Position numbers and translations under genes: made by a program. From Corticium candelabrum (Eukaryota > Porifera > Homoscleromorpha > Homosclerophorida > Plakinidae): a DNA stretch of 64,000 nt. The first letter of the stretch is position 1. Each line of letters starts with the position of its first letter. The stretch is taken from contig NC_085102.1 in NCBI RefSeq assembly GCF_963422355.1, positions 1,458,876 through 1,522,875 on the forward strand. Direction: 5' to 3'. Shown one piece after another: positions 36,600 through 52,080 of the stretch. The notes beneath the pieces were generated by a model that saw only the letters and a program-made list of their open reading frames with translations, was not told where the DNA came from and ran no database searches.

Positions 36600-37786
36600 C
36601 TAGATCAAATGCCTCTGACGCAACTTCATTAGATTCCTAAATACCTGCTCTATACGTCGACATAGCGGATTTGAAGGAGTCGGTACGGTACGTATACTTC
36701 CTCGGTATCCTGAAATACAACAGCTGCGACTGTGACCGCTTCCTTTATGAAATGCGTTGCAGTCCAGTCCTAGATATAACTAACAATAACAATAAATTTG
36801 TTATGTGGACATTTCGCCTGAGACTAATATCTGCTTGCTCTTTGCAATGCATGTGCATTGCTTTATAAATTGTCTCTCCTTTATATAAAGATATTCCCAT
36901 GCAGTGATTGATCTTTTTTGAAAACCTAATATATTATTTACTACTCTGCTACAGTACGTAGTAAGGACGACAAAGGACTGAAACAATTGTCGTCACGTGA
37001 CAGCTTTGGAGTGAAACATGCTAATATGTACTTGTAACTAGAACGCAGACGAACACGAATGCAGACCCACACGAATACCGTAGATGACAAACAACCGGAA
37101 TACCGTCAAACGTTTTAACCACCTTACATGCTATCTCAAATTCTTTGCAATTGAAACCAACCAATTTCGCTGATAGCGTTGAGAAAACGCAATACAACGG
37201 TTGCTTTCGCGTTTGATTGTAGTTGGTTTACCAGCTCTTTTCAAACTTGAAAGCAACCGTTGTATGCGAGCACAGAGTCAAATGTCATTGCGTATCAGTG
37301 CGTACTATGACTTGCCATTGTGCATCGGCGATGTAGCTTTGCAAACGTCACGCGACTATACGCATACCAGAACAAAGACAGATATAATAATTATGTGACT
37401 GGACATGCAGAGACCTCTAATAACTGTATTAGTTCAATTAACAATTTTCTAGTAGAAAATATTTAGCCAAATGAATTATTAACAAAGACCGACTACATGC
37501 ATGTTGATTATACGTTCATGTATGATACATGTATTTGAATGTTCTATGGGTTTCTACATTGATTCCATCTTTCGTACACTAACAGCAATCTGTGATGTAA
37601 GTGTTGGCTTGCCCTGGCCAGTGCCGCGCCAATATTTTAATTAAATTAGCCCAGACAAGCTCTGAAAGTTTACTCAGTGTTGTATCTACTCGGCCAATAG
37701 AAAATGTATTATCATGCTTTAACCCCTAATCTCCACTGTCTTTAACAGACTAACATGCAGTTTAGTTAATGTATGCTGTATAGTTG
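36600..37786. other. Intergenic, with one hairpin
   Basis: About 37190-37268 is an inverted repeat: TACAACGGTTGCTTTC and GAAAGCAACCGTTGTA, with about a 40-bp loop. No gene is seen elsewhere. Confidence 0.5.
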
Positions 37787-40350
<2,564 letters not shown>

Positions 40351-42062
40351 CTTGTGCCAGATCTGAGATAAACAGTAATGATTATACTATACACATTGCA
40401 TGGTCTATAATCAAGGGCACGTGGCGGTGATCACGTGCATGTAACGAACGCGCCTGTGCGCTGTACAGCAAGCAATCTAGAGCACGTTAAGTTTGCTCGC
40501 ATTCATACTGAAATATATTACGTATTTAATCGGCACAACTAACAACGGAAGTGACCGGCAATGAAAAGCTGGCGGAAAGCCACTTTCTGAAAAGTGCGGC
40601 GGCCGTGGCCGCCCCAGCCTCTACGCTTCCTATGCCACTGCTTCTTCGTGTACTGTGCTCTCTGTCTCGAAACGGGTAACGCCGCGCCTGTTGGGCCACG
40701 CTCTGCCTGATCCCTCTAGTTTCAACCGGGCGTTTCCATGCACACGTGTATATGCATGTAGCTAATTTAATTTAATTATATACGTATGTACAGCGTGGGT
40801 ATACGGGTATGCATGTAGAGTGGATGAGTACAACATCAGTCTACGTCAACAAGGAGTGGGCGTGTTCCGTAGCGTTGGGAAATCTAGCTCCCCCAATTCC
40901 TAGAGGTTAGCTGTCTTCAAATTAGAGACCGAGAGCTAGATACAATACATGCATGCTCGGTACTTACGACTGAACAAATTTTGCACACTTCGTACAGCAG
41001 CTATCCATGCATTATATATTGGGGATGTGGTCCTGACAGAGCTTTGGATTATATTGCTAATTAGGCGAAGTTATAGCGCCATGTTTATAGTCTCGCGTAG
41101 CCCAACTTTTGGCGTACGCTGGGCGAAAGACATAATTAATTTATAAACCAGCAGCTCTGAGGCAAGATTTATTTTCGATACTTACAAGAAATCTCACGAA
41201 CCAGACTGATCTGATTGAGCAAGCTATCAATTTATGCATAAGAATGTAAGTCATTTACTGCAGGCTGGGAGCAAGTCAAACGAACAGTCAATCGAAAACA
41301 CGACATGAAGATACACAAATAGACAAGCAATCGAGCCACAGCCAGACCAGCACGGTCACGCATGATCAGAGACAAACCCAACAAAAGACAGGCAAAAGTA
41401 AAGTGAACAGTAGAAAGAGAGACATGAAACTGACCTTCTAGTTCTTTTTCGTCGATTTCGTGCTCTACCACCCGACGTACTGCCGCGGATCCTGAGTTCT
41501 CGTACTTTCATGATTGCTTTTGCGACCTCCAATAGCCTCTGTCCTTTCGCCCATTGCGAAACGTCTACTCATTTTCTCTTCAGCGACACCATGCATTCAA
41601 AGTGCTAACAAGGAACACGACCGGGCTTTCGACTTTCATCCATCCATAGCTATAATTAGCATATAACATCGCACTGATATCTCCAACTGTTTTGGGACTG
41701 ACTTCAGTCTATGTTGCCTGTGCGCGAGAACTTTGTGCAGAAGAAATTCAATGTGAAGAAGAGTGTCTAGAGTTGTAGTTTTCTTCAAGAGGTCTCTTTC
41801 TTAGCGCAGTCGAGGTCTTTAGCTTGATGGACAGTGTTTACGTGTGACTAATTCTGCTCCGCATCTGTAGGAGTTTTGTTCAATAGCGTTCGTAATGACG
41901 CTATTTCTGTAGAAAGCAATGATGGAGAGAACAATTATGAACCTTTAAATTAATGGCTGCTGCAATTTCAAGAAGATTGGACGAGAAAGAGAAAACATGG
42001 AGAAAATTGTGAATTGACAGCTTATCATCTGTGGTCTTTTGACAAGTAATTTACATGTCAAA

Positions 42063-42068
<6 letters not shown>

Positions 42069-42122
<54 letters not shown>
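42069..42122. repeat. (TA)n microsatellite
   Basis: About 27 TA units in intergenic sequence. Confidence 0.95.
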
Positions 42123-42124
<2 letters not shown>

Positions 42125-43204
42125 CGTTGAGGAAAGTCATAAATAAAGAGCTTGGAATGTGTAACCGTGATTCAAAACTGAGGTAGTGTTCTACATGGTT
42201 TGTAGAAGGGAGTGAAAAGTTAAAACGAGAGCAGCTGCTGCTCCTTCATCGGTCACTGCATGGTTGCAATGATGTGGTCTTCAACGTACGTTACCTGTAT
42301 GTCACGTCTTTGGAAATCGCTACAAAGAACGTATTCTGCATTCTCTTTGTGCACATTGAAATATCATAAGCTGAAGACATGTAGTCTATTGTGAAACAAT
42401 AGTTTATGTCTTAATATCTATTCTATCGTTTTATCTGTGTAATTTGCTGACAGCTTTATGGAACTGTACATTTTTGGTATAACAACAAATTCATAATTTT
42501 TAGGCAAGGGCCTCTATGGTCCAGAGCTGGGTTTTATACATGACAGTACCAATTACTACAAATTACAATATCACAGTTTCGAGATTACAACAGCAAGTCA
42601 TTCAGTTTTAATCGTCCGTCGCTAATTTTTGAAAACGATTTTGATTACTTGTCGTACTTGAAATAGTAAGGTCGCTACAATTTCTGCCAGTAAACGGTCA
42701 TTCAATTGCAAAGCTCTCCACATCTGTTTGTACTCCGGTTGTTTTGATATGTGACCTTCGTACATTAACATGTCAATCGATATTTAGGCTATTAATCTAA
42801 ACCTTAATTGTCATCAATGCTTCTTCGATTATTTTTATATTGGTCAGATATAGTTGAAATTCAGGGAGAGTTGTGAGAAAGATCGGCTTTGTCAGCAGCT
42901 ATCGACTGTCCTTCCAGCCACCCTTTCCGACCTTTCTGTTTCTTCTCAAAAATTATTGCAGTCGCACTTTGACGGTATATAGAAAGGATTTAAACAATTA
43001 GGGGTGTTGCATCACAGACAGAGCAAGGATCAATACTATAGATTATCCCTAGGCTGGTTCCTGGTTGACTTAACGTAAATTAATTAAGGGCAACACCAAA
43101 CAGAAATCGCCGCCTGCATGCATGATTCAGCACGAAATAGTTGCCATCAGGTTATGGTTGGGCATTCTTGTATTTCCTGCAACAAATTCCAACAACGTTA
43201 TAGG

Positions 43205-43334
<130 letters not shown>

Positions 43335-45149
43335 TCAAGTCATTAACCGTTTTGGTCAGTGGCGTAGGAAGATGTTCACGAGTGTGGGGGGGCTGTAACG
43401 TATCATGAGTATCTTACTTGCCAGACGAGACCGTAAACAGACTTGCAAAGTCACTGGCACAGAAAATTTCAATTCCTACTCTGAGCGAGAGAGCTGCAGC
43501 CCCAGTTTCCCCGCTTACTACGGCGGTGTCTAGAGAAAGACGTGACTACGCCAGATGCAGTTTACGGAAACGTGACGTGTGGTTTCTGGCTACGTGCAGA
43601 GCGTATGGAACTCCGATTTGGCTCGAAGTGCAAGTGCTTGTCGAAGTTTACACTGTAGCAACCTCAGTTTGAGGGTTTAGAAAAAAACTGCGAGAACTAG
43701 AGTTCCGGATTACTTCACGGACATCGTACGTCCTACATTATAGCTCGGACACCTGGACACCTGCTCGCTTCGATCTGCATAGTTCTGTTGCTGTATCGCT
43801 AGCTCCGACTTCGTGGCTTAGAAAAGTCGGTAACTATTGTACCTTTGTTTTATAACGTTGTTCCAACAATTGTAACTTCTCAGAATGTTTTCGTGTATAC
43901 TCGGACGAGCGGTATATATAATCTCGCGACTGCTCTCATGCGGGGAAGACTAACGGTATGAAACCACCGGTTGGCTCGTTTGAGAGGTAAACGTCTCTTA
44001 ATTATATGCCTAGTCGTATTCCCCCTTCTTGATATGTGAGAGCAAGCGTATTTAGAGCTAAAAACACAATTATAATATAATAATTCTGTGTACAATAATA
44101 TAATCTAGATTCTTTCATTAACCTGGATTATTGAATGATTATCGTGTTTGTCTTCTTTTTACCGATTGCTGTTGTCATCAAGTCTAGAATTATATCCAAC
44201 ATCTTTTGTGATAAAATTTGTTTTCAAACTTTGCTCTCAATTCTTGCTTGCCAGATTGCAGATAAATAAATATTGATATATTCCTTTTATTCATCTGTCC
44301 TCAAATTAGAAATTCCGAACACTACACAACGTTCAATACGTAGTTCTCAGTTCTCAGGTGCTCGAGCAAATGAGGAAAGTTCATATTGTACGTATGCAGT
44401 ACCCTATATCTTTTGTGTCGCATGTCTAGGGGCGTAGCGTGACCTCTAAAAACGGGGAGCTAACCGATGCTACGGGACGCGCTCACTCTTATGGACACAC
44501 TCACTTTTATTAAAATAGACTTTAAGTACAGTTGAAGGCAGTTGAATTCTCCTTGCGCAAACGGTGCTGAGCACTGTAACCCACGTAATATAAGTGTAAA
44601 TATAATAAGATGTGGTGAGAACGTCAAAAAAAGTTTGTACAATCAACGCCAAGAAATCCTTGAGCAAGAATGTCTATTAAACTTTAATAGAACTTCTTTT
44701 CATTCTTTGATTTCGTGCCAGTATGGATTCAATTAATAAATACCGCCATCTTACATCTTGCATTTTACATGCCGCAATCCATGCAATTGAATCAAAAGCT
44801 TGCACTCGCCAGCATTCGTATCAGATCTTATCTAAAGTGAGGTGGCCTACATACAAACTATATTCTTCCAGTTTACATGTATCAAATTTATTATTTAATT
44901 GATTATATTTTATGACATTTATTAATTAATAAATGGTAAGAAAGCCAGAGAGACATTCTTTCTATTGGCGCAACCAGAGAAATACTGTCAAAAATGGACC
45001 CACACATGTAAAATTGATGCTGTATGAGAGTTGCTGTGATACAAATATCGTGGAAGTAACGCCTCAGTCACTATTACAAATTTTTGTCAAAGCAGGTGTG
45101 TGAAAATATCTACAATTGTGTCAGGCAATGCATGGACAGTATGAATGTG

Positions 45150-46964
45150 TAGACTCGTTCCCAGTCCTCCTCCGCGCTAGGTTGCTTACACCACATGCGC
45201 TAGCTGTCACGTGTGTATACGTCCATGTGGTTTCACACGTGTGATTGGCCTCAGCACGGAGGAGGACTGGGACCATGCTTCGTCACGTGACAAACATGTT
45301 TGTAACGTGACCGAAATGGCGTGACATGATTGGTAGATACTACTTCTATCTAGCATGATAGTTTCCGTAGGAGGGCTTTTGCAATGCATGATTACACAAT
45401 TAGAAAGACTAAGTACACAACAATTATAGAGCCACTAAGCCATTACGTGCCGATAACTTGTTGATGGCGTCCTCGTCCGTGAGAGTGCGACCAGAGAAGG
45501 ACTTTCGAGAAGAGCGGTCTCAATGGTAAGTGCAAGTCCATTCGCGCGCGCCTAGACCTTCTAGATACCTGTCGAGCCACACGAGTAAGTGAAGGTAAAG
45601 CCTCTCTTTTCAAAAGGCTGCGACGGGTCCTGATCCCTGTATCTGCCAGAGCACCGCGTTCAGGCGTCCCTGTTAGTTACTTCTAGCAGATTCTGTTGGA
45701 CCAATTTTAAGCTAATATCAGTCACGTCGAGGTGGCTCGTATTGTGAGACAAGCTTTCCCGGAAGCTCGCCACAGGATGGACCATGCCACCAGAACAAAC
45801 GTCTACGTTGGTATTGCTTCGCACCAGTCTCTGTTGGAGTTATAGCACATTCTACTGACGTTTCAGACTTGCGGAATCACCCCTCGCCTTATGCAAGTAA
45901 GATACGCACTGCGTACAAGAGGTGTGCACGTGCAGAGTGCCTGTTTGACCTGTAGATGTCACAAGGAGAAATCGACAAGATTCGAATCAAGCAAGTGGGA
46001 CTTGTCCAACTCCAGCGAAGCAACATGTCTCAAGAGATTATGCGGAGACGCCAATCAATTGGCAATTAGTTGAAAGTCGTCCGAGATGGATCGAACGTTT
46101 GCGGGAGTCCGACTGCTGTTCTCTTGGTCGAGGGCCTGTTTCGTGGCAATATTTACGCCGTTTCTCCGTGAAAGACATCGAAGTTACGATGCGTCGTCAA
46201 AGCCCTCATTTGTTTGGCATCTTGCAAGCGCTGGTCAAAGGGAAAGCCAACGAGGATGCTGACAGCACACGCCTGCAGGCTCTCATCACCGGCACTGTGG
46301 CACTGAAGTTCTGAGATCGCCAAAGCAGTGGGATTGCACTCCTAACAGCCTACATGCTTGTTTGCTCGCGGTACAGGAAAACAAGCAATTACAGACCTCA
46401 ATCATCTTGGTGTCTCACAATCATATCAACAGGTTTAGCGACGTCTAACTAAAGAACTTGGCGAATGATTACCAGGATGTACAGCAGCTCACGAAAGAGA
46501 CACACATCTGGGTGTATGACAATCTGAATTTGTATTTAGATTTAGATCTGCTTTAGATTTGTGAAGGTAGTCAAATGTACGAAATATGTCCGTCATGGGC
46601 TGCGTTATCCTACTCTAGACTCTGCTAGCCGGCGCAGTTTTACGAAGAGGATCGTGCATGTGCATGATGGCGTTAATTTGTGAGGCCAGGCGACTGACCG
46701 GTTGTAGGCAAGTTGTTAGGCTCTTGCTAATCTACCATCTTCTGTGTCGTTTAGCAGAGCCTTAGCAACCTATTAGAAATCTTAGCTGAGACCAGCGGGC
46801 TGAGATAAATAACTTAATTAGACTCAAAGCATGTCACGTGACGAAGTATGTCCTCCGTGCTTAGGCCAACCACACGTGTGAAACCACATGGACCTATACA
46901 CACGTGACAGCTAGCGCACGTGGTGTAAGCAACCTAGCGCGGAGGAGGACTGGGTACGAGTCTA
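45150..46964 (+). mobile_element. 1815-bp DNA transposon with ~140/132-bp TIRs and a 9-bp duplication
   Basis: Flanked exactly by ATGAATGTG (45141-45149, 46965-46973). The ends begin TAGACTCGT(A/T)CCCAGTCC and stay inverted-identical over about 130 bp (arms 45150-45291 and 46833-46964). The left arm is itself a foldback (CCCAGTCCTCCTCCG and CGGAGGAGGACTGGG). The interior holds a decayed transposase on the plus strand. A plausible first exon is 45464-45525 (MASSSVRVRPEKDF..., donor CAATG|GTAAGT). Scattered frames include GTGKQAITDLNHLGVSQSY (~46370) and THIWVYDNLNL (~46505). The last two recall transposase-like ORFs of DUF6589 type in invertebrates and fungi, but this is recall only. Stops and shifts show it is inactive. 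Confidence 0.8.
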
Positions 46965-46973
46965 ATGAATGTG

Positions 46974-47391
46974 GCTGAATTAACTAGACATGCATGTGAT
47001 GTTCAAAGTCAACGATATAGTTGTTTCGAACCAAACACTGTCAAATTGCCAAATCAGTCAATGTAACTACTATCACCAATATCGTATCAGCAAATGTCCT
47101 TGGCCTCTTTCAGATTAGGTTTCCAAAACCATCATGGCACCGTATTGTGTCCCTACAATTTTGTTAATTAAAATCGTCTTGTTTCATATAGTTGGCGAAA
47201 GCAAGTGCCAACGAGCATAAACACAAATTATCTGGTCAGTAAGACATCATTTCTAATAGAAATCTAACTTAGTAATTAATGATAGTAAATACACGATAAT
47301 TAGAAACTGAAACATTAACACAGATTAGAGCAAAGCACATACGAAGTTCACAAATTTTGTCATTCACAGTCAACTAACCGCGACCTTGCCA
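46974..47391. other. Intergenic / 3' flank of C19orf12-like gene 1
   Basis: AT-rich; no coding or repeat signal recognised. It should include the 3'UTR of the minus-strand gene. Confidence 0.5.
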
Positions 47392-47790
47392 CTACTTGTA
47401 GCCAAAGCGCTGCATTGATCTTCTCAGTAGTTCGCGACTTGCACTCCTTGTTTGTCGACCAATAGCATCAGAAAGAAATCGAATACCCATCTCGACACAC
47501 TCGCGTTTTACTGCTGCAGCAAAGCGGCTTCTCTCTTCATCACTCATGTTCTGCAAAATTTTCCAAACTGGTTTAAAGTCTTCTGCATTCAAATATCCCA
47601 TCACTCCTCCAATAGCAGCACCAGTTAGCATGCCCTCCTTGCCTCCGAGGAGACCACCTAAAACTGCTCCAGCGCCGGCCATTAAACCGCCACTCACTGA
47701 CTGAGATAACGTCATCTCAAGATCCGGATTCTCTTTTGCAATATTATAAAGAACAGAAAGCACTCCTTGAACTTCTCTAGCGCTTTGCAT
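47392..47790 (-). CDS. C19orf12-like: C19orf12-like protein 1 (132 aa)
   Basis: Intronless coding frame. The central glycine-zipper hairpin (SGGLMAGAGAVLGGLLGGKEG, then GAAIGGVMGYL) is followed by AEDFKPVWKILQNMSDEER. This is the signature of the C19orf12 family (human: [20 protein letters not shown], then SGQFKPVPQILMELPPAEQ). The human protein is 141-152 aa, associates with mitochondria and ER membranes, and is mutated in the brain-iron disorder NBIA4; its biochemical role is unclear. The C-terminal part (VKRECVEMGIRFLSDAIGRQ) also aligns. An acceptor-like TTGACAG|G lies about 22 nt upstream of the ATG on the minus strand, so a 5'UTR intron is possible. It is a paralogue of 52081-52485. Confidence 0.78.
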   Translation of the reverse strand: MQSAREVQGVLSVLYNIAKENPDLEMTLSQSVSGGLMAGAGAVLGGLLGGKEGMLTGAAIGGVMGYLNAEDFKPVWKILQNMSDEERSRFAAAVKRECVEMGIRFLSDAIGRQTRSASRELLRRSMQRFGYK

Positions 47791-49485
47791 TATTCAAATG
47801 ATATGTCGCTTCCTGTCAATAAATTATTAATCTATTAATCGTATAATAGAAATGAAACAATGGTATGATCAGTAAATTAGATGATTGATTAGCAACGACT
47901 CTAATATATAATTGCCTATTCGATTAGATACCGTATTTCTCTCCCGTATATACCTGATTAATTTCCTAACCGCATAATTTCCAAGTATACATATCGGGTA
48001 CCCTGACAATATAAATTTCCTTCTACAGTACGGACTTAAAATGTCCGTTCAGACAATGCTGACACGCCGTAAGAATTTTCTAGATCTCAGGATCTCGACC
48101 ACGCAGAGTGAAACCGATACAGCACGTGAGGAGGATGGGCAGTAAACATTAATTCAGGCTCTTTACTGCATCTAGAGAACTTAAAATATTTGATACATCC
48201 TGCATGTGTTTGTAAAAGAAAACCCCTACAAATTGTGGGCATTAATTAATGGTAACTGTTAATATTAATATTATTTTCAAATCATTAGTATTAAATACCG
48301 CATAAGATGAAACATTGGCGGGAATGTATTCTGGCGGTTTGCTAAGAAATCGACGAAAAAACCATATTGGCGGGTCTTATTCTGGCGGTTGGATATCATT
48401 GTTGAATAATTGATATATGTACGATATCACCCACCCACTAGTTAATTAAGCGGCTGCGTTCGTGGCCATCACAGGGTAAGCACAACAGACGACAAGCAGG
48501 GGTTGTGGCCTCATCCGCATGATGGGGCGCCCCATGCTTGATCCACGTGAGTGATGACGTCAACATATCCTGGTGGCCAAATTAATGGCAGATTTTATAG
48601 TGCTGCAAGCTGAAAAATCCGCCAATCCGCCAATCCGCCAAAATCAATAAATTCGTATTCAAGGCCTAGGGTTGTTAGAGAAAACAGATTCTGAGAATAT
48701 ATAGCCAAATACATCTATGCCGCTATGCTGCTACACACTAAATAGACGATCTTAGTGAGTTCCTCTAACAAAGTGCGTTTTTGTCCGTATCAGAGGCAAT
48801 TGACAGAAGGGCAATAACAGTCTTTAGCCAGACGACGCCTTGATGTGATTTTAAACATAACGGTATAAAAGTTAACTGTACCTTGCCACTAAAATGTAAA
48901 GCAGCAGTGCCAGCTCATTACTAGTTGCAAGTATGCAGTCTTGCACAAACTTAATTAAAACTCTTATGGTACAGCACATCACAGTTTCATTGAATAAGGA
49001 AGTCAAATTTCTAAATCAATACACCAACATTTGAAAATTATTTATCTTGTGTTGCAATATTCATAATTTATGGCGAATGGAATCCATTTTCCTCCACAAA
49101 ACAACCATGCAAGAAATGAAAACATTCTTAGCAAACTGATAATTTACTACTTTCTATTTGTTTGGAATCACAAATTCTAGGACTAACTGGGGCAACACTA
49201 TGCGCTACTATCATGGAAATGGCAATTCTGTGTTCTACAACGTCATTGGTGATACTGTCATTTATCAAATCTATCCCAATACATAGATTAGCGGTACCGC
49301 ACTCAGAAATCACCCATGCATAACTCAAGAACGATCAAAGCTTTCTGTCAAATCAAAATTCAAAACAGTGTCACTTCATACACAAAAGTAACAAACACGC
49401 ACGAACACTCGCACACCTGAACCTAAACCTTCAGCCATATACCTACTTTAGATGAGTTTACAATTAATCCTTGCAGAATAGATCT
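47791..49485. other. Intergenic, with short GC-rich tandem motifs
   Basis: Contains the upstream region of C19orf12-like gene 1. A set of GGCGGGT/TGGCGG motifs lies at 48315-48395, and a triple CCGCCAAT array at 48608-48640 has the opposite sense. Together they may mark the two ends of a small MITE (about 48300-48650). No gene was found. Confidence 0.45.
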
Positions 49486-49650
49486 CTAAGCTGAGCGATT
49501 GTGTGGATCTTCTCTAGATAAGTTTAATGATTGTAAGTCTTTCTGAACTACATCAACCCATGGCCAGCGTAGTCGAGTACCGTGAGCTGGATGTTTATGA
49601 TTTAAAAGTCTACTGAGTAGAGGACGATTGTTGGACATTGGTACAACCTT
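49486..49650 (-). mobile_element. LINE C-terminal fragment
   Basis: The minus-strand frame reads [25 protein letters not shown], then [20 protein letters not shown], ending at TGA 49486. The same layout (MSDNRPQKQLL...RPTHGTK...RDLRSLHI) occurs at the 3' end of the LINE at 4.9-8.0 kb, so this is a short fragment of a related family. It stops at the CA array. Confidence 0.65.
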
Positions 49651-49664
49651 TCTAGGGTCAGTCC

Positions 49665-49689
49665 ACACACACACAGACACAGACACACA

Positions 49690-49735
<46 letters not shown>

Positions 49736-49736
49736 T

Positions 49737-49827
<91 letters not shown>
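49665..49827. repeat. (CA)n microsatellite, interrupted
   Basis: CA array with a few AAATA and AAAC interruptions, sitting exactly between the LINE tail and the hAT pseudogene. Confidence 0.96.
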
Positions 49828-49829
<2 letters not shown>

Positions 49830-49864
49830 CTAGGCATGCACTCGCTGCATATGCACACCACGGC

Positions 49865-50530
49865 ATAACTATATGACAAACATGAGGTTTTCCGGTATGT
49901 GCAGCCTCATCTGCACATACTGCAAAGAACGTGGCATCATTAACTTCCTGAATGCTTTTTTCTGTATCCATTGGCCAGTAGCTGCAATTAAATCATTTTG
50001 GATAGTTGGAGAATGATATTGCGCATTTCTAGGTGCAGTTGCAAGGAGCTCCCTGAGAATTTGATCACCAGAATCCATACCAAACCGAAAAAGTGCTTGC
50101 CCAGTATTGCACACATGCTTAGACTCCTCATCTGTTGCAAGCTTGCTCTCATGATGACCTCTTAGAGCAATGTTCTGCCTACCACAGAATATGACTGCTT
50201 TGAGAATACTTCTCAAAATGGCTCTGTTTCTCTGAATGACATCGAAGGCTTGAGTTTGCAACTGCTGCTCAACAGACGAATGTCCGTCCTCCATTTGGCC
50301 TATGTATGCTGCAGAATCCTCCATTGCTAATTTGTGAGTCGTCTGAACATAGTGTTCTTGAAGTGTTTGTTTCGCACAAGTAAAACATGTCATAGGAGTT
50401 GTTACCAATTGTCCCAGGGACGAGCGGCCTTTGACAAAGAGAACACACTTCACACAGAAGCCCCCATCGAAAATCCGAGAGTAGGCCAACCAGGGGTACT
50501 CTTTTAACCATGGATGCTGAAATGACCTGG
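49865..50530 (-). pseudogene. hAT-type transposase pseudogene (TTF zinc finger plus DUF4371-like part)
   Basis: The minus strand from about 50530 reads HPWLKEYPWLAYSRIFDGGFCVKCVLF, the TTF-type finger found before hAT transposases. It continues VTTPMTCFTCAKQTLQEH, then NIALRGHHESK, then DQILRELLATAPRNAQY, then [14 protein letters not shown], the typical DUF4371 order. A frameshift at the six-A run near 49965 moves the frame to [20 protein letters not shown], which holds the first catalytic Asp region (ADE). The sequence then ends at the CA array. The rest of the catalytic domain and the dimerisation domain are missing, so it is dead. It lies between two C19orf12-like paralogues. Confidence 0.8.
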
Positions 50531-52080
50531 TTTACCGTACTCTTCCTTGCTAGGAAACTTGAATTCGGAAGTTGGCCGGAAGGCGTAAGTGAGCAGCCAG
50601 TACTTCCTTTCATCAGTGAGTGAGCAAAGCTAGTCCGTACTGTACCTCCCTAGGTCAGGGTAATTGTTAGACTGGGAGCAGCAGGCTGCTGAATGAACCG
50701 GGGTTGACTGTTCACTGCAAGTCGGTCGAGAAAGTACGGAAGATGACGCGGAAGACAAACGGAAACGACTGTCGAGGCCTGTTGCGACAAAGATTGATAT
50801 GAGCTCTACTAGTTGATGAATTAAGTGTAGGTCAGCTAGCCCATAATGCATGCTTCACAACTGACCTGCAAATAACCTAGCAGCGCAAAATACAGGCAAC
50901 AAACGAGTTACCTGTTGTTTCAGCTTCATCTTCTGTCTCTTGACGAAACCAAACGACGGTGACTCGTTTCTTCATTGTAATTTATTTTTCTAAAGACCCA
51001 CAGTTTCGCAAATCGGAGAGGGGCTTACGCGATGCAGTAGACACACCCACCTTCTTGGGGGTTTCCAGGCAACATCGAGACATGCCTGGCTACGCCCATG
51101 GATCTAGTTCCAGCAATCTAACAGTTGCGTAAGATCTGCGTTTCTTGTGTGTGACCTGGAGGAACTTGCGTGAGACTCACGCAAGTTGCGTGTGAGTTGG
51201 CAACTCTGACAGACTAAGACTAAGCCTACTAGACTAGAACAACGTTATCGTCCTAATCACGCACGACATTAATTAAATTCTATCTGCTAGTACTGACAGT
51301 CTGTGTACTGGCAGCTGAGAAAGGAAAGTAGCTACACAGGCGATATGCCATGTGTAAAGGATTGGAACGCCCCTAGCGCTGTTTAGAGCTCAGCTAGTCT
51401 ACTGACACACACTACATTAGAACTCGCACTTCAGAACGTTCTTGCTTACTTTATGAAGACGAATCAGCACTCCAACTGAACAATTCCTCGAAACCACAAC
51501 AAACCGGAAACTGTTATTGATGATATGTAGGTACAGTGTTAGAAGTCTCCCGTATGTGGCAACAAAAATTCACATCAGTCATTGACAGAGTATTTGTAAG
51601 CTGCGTCCAAAATGTAAAATCTGCAGATGAATACTCATCACTTGCATTAATATTGCTAATGACAGAATATTATCTCTCCACACACTGACGCCAATATGTC
51701 ATTATATAGCTGCTCATCTCTTCTCACTAACTTGTTCTTGACCAAAACACGCCTACATACAATGCTATGTCTGCATGGTAGGTTTACGAACTGATAAATA
51801 AAACCAATAAAAAACTCTCTAGAGTCACTAATATAATATGTTGTGTCTAGAATTAGATGCACTAAATATTGATATTTTCGTGGCAACTTTTCAGATTTTA
51901 AAATGTTTTAGTAGCTCTCCTCAGCAATTAATCTCTACTACAATCAACTACAACACAAAACTGTAAATTGCAAAAAAGTTTGACATAGTACTTCATTAAT
52001 ACATTCAATGAAAAAATAATCCAGTAACTATTGCAGCAAATCAAGAAACCCAATGCACTCCACAACAAAAATCAATTCAA
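50531..52080. other. Intergenic region between the hAT fragment and C19orf12-like gene 2
   Basis: No gene is supported. GAGTTGGCAACTCTG at 51194-51208 resembles the terminus of the 54.0-kb TIR element. GTGAGACTCACGCAAGTTGCGTGTGAG repeats lie just before it (split here into short motifs: TTGCGTGAG and CTCACGCAA). Confidence 0.45.

Noticed and set aside
41232-41471. Minus-strand 79-codon frame with a hydrophobic segment
   Set aside because: No recognised family, no supporting splice or start context. It could be chance in Cys/Leu-rich sequence.
43418-43672. 84-codon frame after the GT array
   Set aside because: Lies next to a solo hAT-like terminus and looks like non-coding repeat sequence; no motif recognised.
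45891-46314. Two plus-strand frames considered as host genes
   Set aside because: They lie entirely between the 45150 and 46964 inverted repeats and fit better as pieces of the decayed transposase.
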